A DNA stretch of 5,995 nucleotides, from assembly GCA_015069065.1 (NCBI GenBank), contig SVJI01000090.1:1-5995 (forward strand). The letters run 5' to 3'. The position numbers and the translations under genes are program-made. The DNA comes from Oscillospiraceae bacterium. Its GTDB lineage: Bacteria; Bacillota; Clostridia; UMGS1883. The notes beneath the pieces are model-generated. The model saw only the letters and a list, made by a program, of their open reading frames with translations. It had not been told where the DNA came from and did not search any database. This document shows, in pieces, positions 1-4,486 of this stretch. Position 1 is the stretch's first letter, and each line of letters starts with the position of its first letter.

Positions 1-40
1 CAGCAATCGGCCTCTTTACCGATAATTCATGTAATTTCAT
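1..40 (-). CDS. RND family efflux permease, N-terminal 13 codons only (partial)
   Basis: Only the first 13 codons are in the window, reading MKLHELSVKRPIA. This matches the very conserved N-terminus of AcrB/MexB-type RND permeases (pattern M-L-S-x-K-R-P-x-A/T), where the short cytoplasmic helix leads into TM1. The ATG at 38-40 is preceded by AGGCGG (46-51) with a 5-nt spacer. The gene begins 14 nt after the adaptor stop, so it is surely the third gene of the pump operon. Members of this family are proton-driven inner-membrane pumps of about 1000 residues. The substrate cannot be told from this fragment, and an HAE-1-like or related subfamily is only inferred. The identification rests on the short motif plus the neighbouring adaptor and TolC-like genes. 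Confidence 0.85.
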   Translation of the reverse strand, partial: MKLHELSVKRPIA

Positions 41-54
41 AATATCCGCCTTTC

Positions 55-1296
55 TTATTTAACGATTTTGATTTTATTGTTCTTGTCAGACAGATATTCT
101 TTACCGGAGGTAATTACCTTATCACCCTCATTCAGACCTGAGGCTATCTCTGCATATTCGTCTGTTATAATTCCAACTTTAACATCAATACGCTTTGCAG
201 TGTTCTTTTCCGCTATGTACACGTACTTATTTCCGTCCTCATCCTCAAGCACGGCTTCTGCGGGGATTACAAGTGCATCGGGATTGTCACTTAATGTAAG
301 CGTTATATCAGCAAACATACCGTCTTTGAGCAAGCCGTCATAATTATCAATAGAAACCCTTACAACATACATTCCTGTGCGTGAATCCTTAACAGGGCTG
401 AGAGTTGTAACCACTCCCTCAATATTTTCCACACCTGCGGATTTTACATTTACAATCGCTTTAGTTCCGACCTGTACAAGAGGAATCACTGCCTCTGTGA
501 GGTTTATCTGTGCATCAACCACCTGTGTTGACTTGATTGAAACAACCTCTGTCCCCTGTGCCACCATCTGACCTTTGTTTGCAACCCTGTTTGATATGTA
601 GCCTGAAATCGGTGCCCGCACTACAGTATTTTCCAACGCTGTCTTTGCACTCTGCAGTGCTGCAGAAGCACTGTTAAGTGCAGCCTGAGCCGTCGCTTTA
701 TTTTCGCTTAGCACCACACCAACCGTCAAATCGTAATTGCTCTGGGCGGTATTAAGATTTATCTGCGCTGATTCGTAGCGTGTAACTGCAGCATCGTATG
801 AAACCTTACTGATTGCTCCGTTTTCATAAAGAACTTTCTGGTTATCGAGATTTATTTTTGCGTTGTTATATTCAAGCTTTGCCGAATTAAGTGCCGCTTC
901 AAGCTGAAGCTTTGTCTGCTGTGCCGTTCCGTTTGTTATGGTGTTATACTGTGCAAGGGCACTTTCATACGACGCTTTTACCTGATTATACTGATTACGG
1001 TAATCAGTGTCATCAATCTGTACAAGCGCCTCTCCCTCCTGCACGTAATCGCCTACCTCGCCATATACTGCTTTTGCTATACCGCTAACCTTGGAGGAAA
1101 CAACAGTTGATTCTGACGCCTTAATTTCACCTGTATATGTAACTGTATCCTCTATAGATGTTTTTTCAGCCTTATATACCGAAACGTTAATCGCGGTAGC
1201 GTCCGCACTCGGAGCGGAGGCTTTTTTATCCTTACCGCATCCTGATAGGCTGACTGTTAAAACCACTGCTGTAATAAAAGCTGCTGTCTTTTTCAT
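55..1296 (-). CDS. RND efflux adaptor (HlyD/AcrA-type membrane fusion lipoprotein)
   Basis: A periplasmic-type adaptor of 413 residues that would link the RND permease to the TolC-like channel. Residues 1-20 form a lipoprotein signal with lipobox LSGC and Cys20 as the lipidated residue. The two half-lipoyl segments are near 68-95 (SGIAKAVYGEVGD...) and 225-254 (VRAPISGYISNRV). Between them lies a long alanine/glutamine/asparagine-rich helical hairpin (about 96-224). The beta-barrel domain is near 258-336 and the membrane-proximal domain about 340-413. At the hairpin tip the TolC-docking motif R-x3-L-x6-S is seen as N152-x3-L156-x6-S163, so Leu and Ser are kept and Arg is lost. The ATG at 1294-1296 has an upstream AAGGAGAGG (1306-1314). 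The gene lies 23 nt after the TolC-like stop and 14 nt before the permease start, so the three are co-transcribed. Family assignment is firm; substrate is unknown. Confidence 0.93.
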   Translation of the reverse strand: MKKTAAFITAVVLTVSLSGCGKDKKASAPSADATAINVSVYKAEKTSIEDTVTYTGEIKASESTVVSSKVSGIAKAVYGEVGDYVQEGEALVQIDDTDYRNQYNQVKASYESALAQYNTITNGTAQQTKLQLEAALNSAKLEYNNAKINLDNQKVLYENGAISKVSYDAAVTRYESAQINLNTAQSNYDLTVGVVLSENKATAQAALNSASAALQSAKTALENTVVRAPISGYISNRVANKGQMVAQGTEVVSIKSTQVVDAQINLTEAVIPLVQVGTKAIVNVKSAGVENIEGVVTTLSPVKDSRTGMYVVRVSIDNYDGLLKDGMFADITLTLSDNPDALVIPAEAVLEDEDGNKYVYIAEKNTAKRIDVKVGIITDEYAEIASGLNEGDKVITSGKEYLSDKNNKIKIVK

Positions 1297-1319
1297 AATT
1301 GCGTTCCTCTCCTTAGCTA

Positions 1320-2423
1320 TTAAAGTCCGATTTTTATTTCATATCCGTATTTCTCCACTGCAAGCTTATATGAAAGTTTTGCATTCTCAAGCTGAATTTC
1401 CGCCTGCATTACACTATTCATAGCCGCTGTGAGCTGTGTGTTTGTTATCATACCAAGATTATGCTGAATTTTGGCAACATCATATTCCTGATTTTTAAGT
1501 TCAAGGTTTTGCTGTGCAAGCTTCAGTGAATCCTGTTCATTGAGTATTGTATTATAGCTTGAGTTTATCGACAGAGCAATGAGTTTTTTTGTATTTGTAT
1601 AATTATAATCCATCTGTATGACGTTTTTGTTAGCTGCAGAATACTCTGATGAGGATAACCCAAGCACCTCTGTAACCTTTCTGTAGCTTAGTGACTGCTC
1701 GTATGCTGATTTCAGAGAATAAATATCGTACCGCTGCTCCATAGCAAGTGCAACATCCTCAAAAAGGTTAGCAGAAAACTCCTCATACTCAATATCATCC
1801 GTTAAGGTAAGCTGTGCATTTTCGTTATCAATCAAAAGCGCAATCAAAAGACTTTTCTTTGCTATATCAAGACTTCTTTCATATGTAGCACACGCATTTT
1901 TCGCCTGATTCATGGCATACTCGGCATTTTTTACGTCAAGCTCTGAAACAAGTCCGAGTGAAAACTGTATGTCCATCGTTTCCTTATTTTCTAAAGAAAG
2001 CTCATATCCCCTCTGTGCACTTTCCAAAAGCGCCTCCGAAAGCTTTACGCCGTAATACTTTTGAGTTACATCATACGCCACACTGCTTTGCGCCTGTACC
2101 TTTTCCATTTCGGCACTCTTAACTCCTATTTCTGCCTGTTTTACGTAGTACCCCTGCTTGAGTGCAACATTTGCAAGACCCGCCGGAAGTCTGATTACTC
2201 CTTTAAAATTCCTTTTATCTTTCTGCGCCTCCTTAAGCTGCCTTTGGGCGTCCTCTATTTTTGCATCTGCGCTTATGAACTGGGGACTGTCATCTGTCGC
2301 CATTTTTATCGCATCTTCAAGACTTAACGTATAGACCTGCTGTACATTATCCTGAGCCAGTGCCCCCCCTGCATACAAAAAAATCAATACTGATGTAATC
2401 AGCAGTGATACTGTTTTTTTCAT
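1320..2423 (-). CDS. TolC-like outer membrane efflux protein (OEP family), apparently lacking the beta-barrel
   Basis: A 367-residue secreted protein of the TolC/OEP family, first gene of the pump operon. It has a Sec signal peptide with a likely cut at ALA|Q (after residue 23). Two similar halves are visible. The tip turns read FSLGLVSELDV (154-164) and HNLGMITNTQL (321-331), matching the FNVGLVAITDV and YSVGTRTLVDV turns of E. coli TolC, and each is flanked by long amphipathic helices. TolC proteins usually have 420-490 residues. The difference lies mainly where each half should carry two membrane strands: only about 20-25 residues are found at about 70-92 and 250-275, without the usual alternating strands. 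The protein therefore keeps the helical tunnel but probably not the outer-membrane barrel. The ATG at 2421-2423 follows AAGGAA (2431-2436) with a 7-nt spacer. Family call strong; loss of barrel is inferred by eye-alignment. Confidence 0.87.
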   Translation of the reverse strand: MKKTVSLLITSVLIFLYAGGALAQDNVQQVYTLSLEDAIKMATDDSPQFISADAKIEDAQRQLKEAQKDKRNFKGVIRLPAGLANVALKQGYYVKQAEIGVKSAEMEKVQAQSSVAYDVTQKYYGVKLSEALLESAQRGYELSLENKETMDIQFSLGLVSELDVKNAEYAMNQAKNACATYERSLDIAKKSLLIALLIDNENAQLTLTDDIEYEEFSANLFEDVALAMEQRYDIYSLKSAYEQSLSYRKVTEVLGLSSSEYSAANKNVIQMDYNYTNTKKLIALSINSSYNTILNEQDSLKLAQQNLELKNQEYDVAKIQHNLGMITNTQLTAAMNSVMQAEIQLENAKLSYKLAVEKYGYEIKIGL

Positions 2424-2458
2424 ACATAACTTCCTTTCTTCTGATTGTCATAGTTCCA

Positions 2459-2486
2459 ATTATATTAGTTTTAATTTCAAATTCAA
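2459..2486 (-). promoter_or_regulatory. Sigma-A-type promoter of the efflux operon
   Basis: On the minus strand a -35 box TTGAAT (2481-2486) and a perfect -10 box TATAAT (2459-2464) are separated by 16 bp. Transcription would start near 2452, leaving a leader of about 28 nt before the TolC-like ATG. The promoter lies in the 151-bp gap after greA, so the pump is probably transcribed on its own rather than by read-through. No clear operator palindrome overlaps the boxes and no regulator gene is adjacent. Confidence 0.72.
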
Positions 2487-2534
2487 CCAAAGAAGCGTTT
2501 ATTTAACAAAATATTCACAATCTCAGTATAAATG

Positions 2535-2572
2535 AGAAATCTGTATCAGCCAGACCGCTGATACAGATTTCT
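2535..2572. terminator. Perfect 16-bp inverted repeat after greA, likely terminator
   Basis: Arms at 2535-2550 and 2557-2572 are exact reverse complements (AGAAATCTGTATCAGC and its complement) around a 6-nt loop. The repeat starts 2 nt past the greA stop, the expected place for its terminator. In the minus (greA) direction the bases after the stem are CATTTATACTGAG, only moderately T-rich. In the plus direction the stem is followed by TTTTATTTT, a much better U-tract, although no plus-strand gene is present. It may work in both directions, with the A-rich flank extending the stem on the greA side. Confidence 0.7.
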
Positions 2573-2574
2573 TT

Positions 2575-3048
2575 TTATTTTGAAATATTTACTATCTCAT
2601 ATTCGATTTTGCCCATGGGTGCCTCTACAATTACCACTTCCCCGACTTTATGTCCAAGAAGGGCTCCTCCTAGGGGAGACTCGTCAGAAATCTTACCCTT
2701 CATCGGGTCTGCCTCTGTTGAGCCTACAATCAAATACTCTGTTATTTCGCCGTCGTCAAGGTCCTTTACAGTGATTTTCGCGCCTATCGAAACAACATCT
2801 GTTGCAATACCGTCTTCATCAATTATCTCTGCATTTTTAAGCATGTTCTCTATTTCTGCAATCCTTGCCTCGATTTCAGCCTGTTCATTTTTTGCCTCGT
2901 CATATTCACTGTTTTCTGACAAGTCACCGAAAGATTTTGCAATCTTAAGAGCTGCGGTGTTTTCCTTTCTTCTGACATTTTTCAGATTATCCAGCTCATC
3001 CTGAAGTTTTTTCAATCCCTCATTTGTGAGCAGCACCTTTTTTGCCAT
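2575..3048 (-). CDS. greA: Transcription elongation factor GreA
   Basis: GreA enters the secondary channel of RNA polymerase and stimulates cleavage of backtracked RNA, rescuing stalled complexes. From MAKKVLLT the protein has 157 residues, close to the 158 of E. coli GreA. Residues 1-75 form the N-terminal coiled coil. Its tip reads GDLSENSEYDEA, with Asp42 and Glu45 matching the catalytic-tip D41 and E44 of E. coli. The C-terminal FKBP-like domain (about 82-157) includes the family-typical ISDESPLGGALLGHKVGE. The start is uncertain. ATG 3046-3048 fits family length and has AGAGG 10 nt upstream; an in-frame ATG at 3067-3069 would add MKRGNAG and has AAGGA only 4 nt upstream. The gene has its own consensus promoter and is followed at once by an inverted repeat, so it is probably monocistronic. 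Function is very secure. Confidence 0.96.
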   Translation of the reverse strand: MAKKVLLTNEGLKKLQDELDNLKNVRRKENTAALKIAKSFGDLSENSEYDEAKNEQAEIEARIAEIENMLKNAEIIDEDGIATDVVSIGAKITVKDLDDGEITEYLIVGSTEADPMKGKISDESPLGGALLGHKVGEVVIVEAPMGKIEYEIVNISK

Positions 3049-3088
3049 ACCAGCATTACCTCTTTTCATTTTATCCTTTTATTTTATA

Positions 3089-3130
3089 CCAAAACCGATA
3101 TTACCCCATATACACTTATCGAGGTTTCGG
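3089..3130 (-). promoter_or_regulatory. Predicted hairpin in the greA leader RNA
   Basis: In the roughly 95-nt leader between the predicted greA transcription start (about 3143) and its ATG, the arm CCGAAAC-CT-CGATA (3117-3130) can pair with TATCGGTTTTGG (3089-3100). This gives 7 + 5 base pairs with one G-U and a 2-nt bulge, around a loop of 16 nt. It is not followed by a T-run, so it is not an ordinary terminator. A role in greA control is inference; the greA leader of E. coli is known to give short regulatory RNAs, but no sequence similarity to it is claimed. Confidence 0.4.
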
Positions 3131-3149
3131 CACATCTACAACTCTGTCT

Positions 3150-3178
3150 ATTATATTATTAAATTTTCTCCCTGTCAA
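3150..3178 (-). promoter_or_regulatory. Consensus sigma-A promoter of greA
   Basis: On the minus strand TTGACA (3173-3178) and TATAAT (3150-3155) are both exact consensus and are separated by exactly 17 bp (3156-3172). The -35 box lies inside the last codons of the upstream unknown gene, whose stop is at 3159-3161 within the spacer. Transcription would start near 3143. Such a match suggests strong constitutive expression of greA independent of the genes upstream. Confidence 0.88.
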
Positions 3179-3923
3179 GCAAAAAAATTTCATCAGCACT
3201 TACGTTAACATCGACCTGCGCATTATCGTCAGGTAATTCGCCCAGTAATTCGTATAACTGCGCGCCCCCTACGCCGCCCCATACTTTCTGAATCCTCGAC
3301 AATTTAGCATCTGAAATGGATATGCTTTGCACGTTTAGGACTCTGTCATGTATTTTGCCAAATCCGCACATGTCGATCACAGGGATATTTTCCGGACAGC
3401 TAATCTGCGCGCTGTTACATTTGATAACCATTGAATCAGGTAAAAGCTTATCACCAAAAGAGGATAGCTGCCTTACAAGGACACCGTGTTCAAAGTAGAG
3501 GTCATCAAATCTCGTCATTTCACACCTGCTTGGTAAAATTACAGTAAAAAGTCTTGACAGCTTGTATATTCTGGAAATAATTGCAAATGCTTCATCTGCG
3601 TCCCCTATAATAAATATTTCCTCAAGAGGGATTTTCGCTCCGAATTTAATTGCTGCTTTCCTGCAGATTTTATCCATGACAGGTAAAACTGTATAAAGAG
3701 AGAAGCCGTTGTATCTTTTTAGTCTATCCTTAAAGATTTTCTTCGTCAGCTGCGATTTTGGAAGAATAACGTTCTCATCCTTAACGTGCCGTGCAAACTT
3801 TCTCAGTGATGCATAGCGGTTTTTTACAGTTACGATGGACATATTTTCGTACTCCTCACACTCATACGAATGTGAAAATACGCCGTTTTTCTGAGAGGTG
3901 CTTAATATAACATTCTTCTTCAA
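3159..3923 (-). CDS. Unrecognised soluble protein of 254 residues, TTG start
   Basis: I do not recognise this family. The frame is open further upstream, but the start is fixed by an ideal AAGGAGGT (3931-3938) 7 nt before TTG 3921-3923, giving a protein beginning MKKNVILSTS. No signal peptide or membrane helix is seen. Residues 31-70 are rich in Lys/Arg (NRYASLRKFARHVK, KKIFKDRLKR). Residues 99-131 look like a strand-helix-strand unit (EEIFIIGDADEAFAIISRIY, then LFTVILPSR), Rossmann-like but with no GxGxxG motif. Two Gly-rich stretches follow, CGFGK (186-190) and WGGVGG (215-220), and the C-terminus is acidic. It follows the ComEA-like gene after 50 nt, so it is probably co-transcribed, and its ribosome binding site is within a hairpin. 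It precedes greA, whose promoter begins inside it. No function is proposed. Confidence 0.75.
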   Translation of the reverse strand: MKKNVILSTSQKNGVFSHSYECEEYENMSIVTVKNRYASLRKFARHVKDENVILPKSQLTKKIFKDRLKRYNGFSLYTVLPVMDKICRKAAIKFGAKIPLEEIFIIGDADEAFAIISRIYKLSRLFTVILPSRCEMTRFDDLYFEHGVLVRQLSSFGDKLLPDSMVIKCNSAQISCPENIPVIDMCGFGKIHDRVLNVQSISISDAKLSRIQKVWGGVGGAQLYELLGELPDDNAQVDVNVSADEIFLLDREKI

Positions 3924-3968
3924 AAAATTCACCTCCTTGTTTATTATCATATTCAAACAAGAAGGTGA
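3921..3968 (-). promoter_or_regulatory. Hairpin that is both terminator-like and sequesters the downstream RBS
   Basis: On the minus strand 3954-3968 (TCACCTTCTTGTTTG) pairs with 3929-3943 (TAAACAAGGAGGTGA): 15 base pairs, 13 Watson-Crick and 2 G-U, with a 10-nt loop. It begins 5 nt after the ComEA-like stop. The right arm is the whole Shine-Dalgarno sequence of the next gene. It is followed by AA and then six T residues (3922-3927), the last two being part of the TTG start codon. The structure therefore has the form of an intrinsic terminator and would also hide the ribosome binding site in any read-through RNA. Pairing is seen directly; regulation is inferred. Confidence 0.65.
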
Positions 3969-3973
3969 TTATC

Positions 3974-4486
3974 TCATTTAATTGTAATTTTATCCTTTAT
4001 ACTGTCAAATTTAGCCGCGCCTATCCCGTCGACCTTTTTAAGCTGAGTCAATGACTTGAAAGGTCCGTTTTCAGTTCTGTAGCTGATAATATTTTTCGCA
4101 ATTGTGTTTCCTATTCCGTCCAGCTTGCATAATTGATATAAGTCTGCGGTGTTTATATTTATCTTTCCGGAGGAAGACGATAAACTCTCCTGTTTAGACG
4201 GAACTGTAAGCTCCTCTCCGTTAATCAGTATGAGTGCCAGATTGATTTTGTCAAGGTCTGCATCCTCCGTCTCACCGCCGGCTGCCATAACAGCATCTTT
4301 AAAACGGCTGCCATCCTCCAGTTCATAATATCCCGGAGCATTTACAGCACCCTTTATATGTATTCCGATAACTCCTGTATCAGAGGTTTGGTCTGTACCA
4401 TTTGTTTTGAATAATATAACTACAAGCAGTATTACTACCACAAATACATAAAACATTAAGTCACTTAAGATTTTTTTACCTTTCAT
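3974..4486 (-). CDS. Membrane-anchored ComEA-like DNA-binding protein (SLBB + double helix-hairpin-helix)
   Basis: A 170-residue protein with the architecture of ComEA, the surface receptor that binds double-stranded DNA in natural transformation. One membrane helix (about 8-27, FYVFVVVILLVVILF) anchors it with the rest outside. An SLBB domain (about 38-97) contains IHIKGAVNAPGYYELEDG. After a short Ser linker come two helix-hairpin-helix motifs, KLDGIGNTIAKNI (121-133) and KVDGIGAAKFDSI (151-163), introduced by ININTAD (109-115). The start ATG 4484-4486 has AGGAG 9 nt upstream and puts the membrane helix at the N-terminus; the longer upstream open frame is only overlap with the previous gene. 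The gene overlaps that gene by 11 bp, implying translational coupling. No comEC follows, so a role in DNA uptake is likely from architecture but not shown by context. Confidence 0.9.
   Translation of the reverse strand: MKGKKILSDLMFYVFVVVILLVVILFKTNGTDQTSDTGVIGIHIKGAVNAPGYYELEDGSRFKDAVMAAGGETEDADLDKINLALILINGEELTVPSKQESLSSSSGKININTADLYQLCKLDGIGNTIAKNIISYRTENGPFKSLTQLKKVDGIGAAKFDSIKDKITIK

Noticed and set aside
68..1423. Several plus-strand open frames across the adaptor and TolC-like genes
   Set aside because: They are antisense to strongly supported genes, have Ser/Thr/Pro-rich compositions typical of shadow frames, and show no domain or clear ribosome binding site.
2424..2574. Riboswitch or operator in the greA to efflux gap
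   Set aside because: The leader after the predicted start is only about 28 nt, too short for a riboswitch, and no convincing palindrome overlaps the promoter boxes.
2609..3208. Plus-strand frames opposite greA and its leader
   Set aside because: They overlap a highly conserved gene, carry Ser/Leu/Phe-rich shadow sequence and have no visible ribosome binding site; the region is fully explained by greA, its promoter and its leader.
3924..3956. Upstream start codons for the unknown gene (in-frame TTG at 3954-3956, ATG at 3948-3950)
   Set aside because: Neither has a ribosome binding site, and both would place the ideal AAGGAGGT inside the coding region. The TTG at 3921-3923 is spaced correctly from it.
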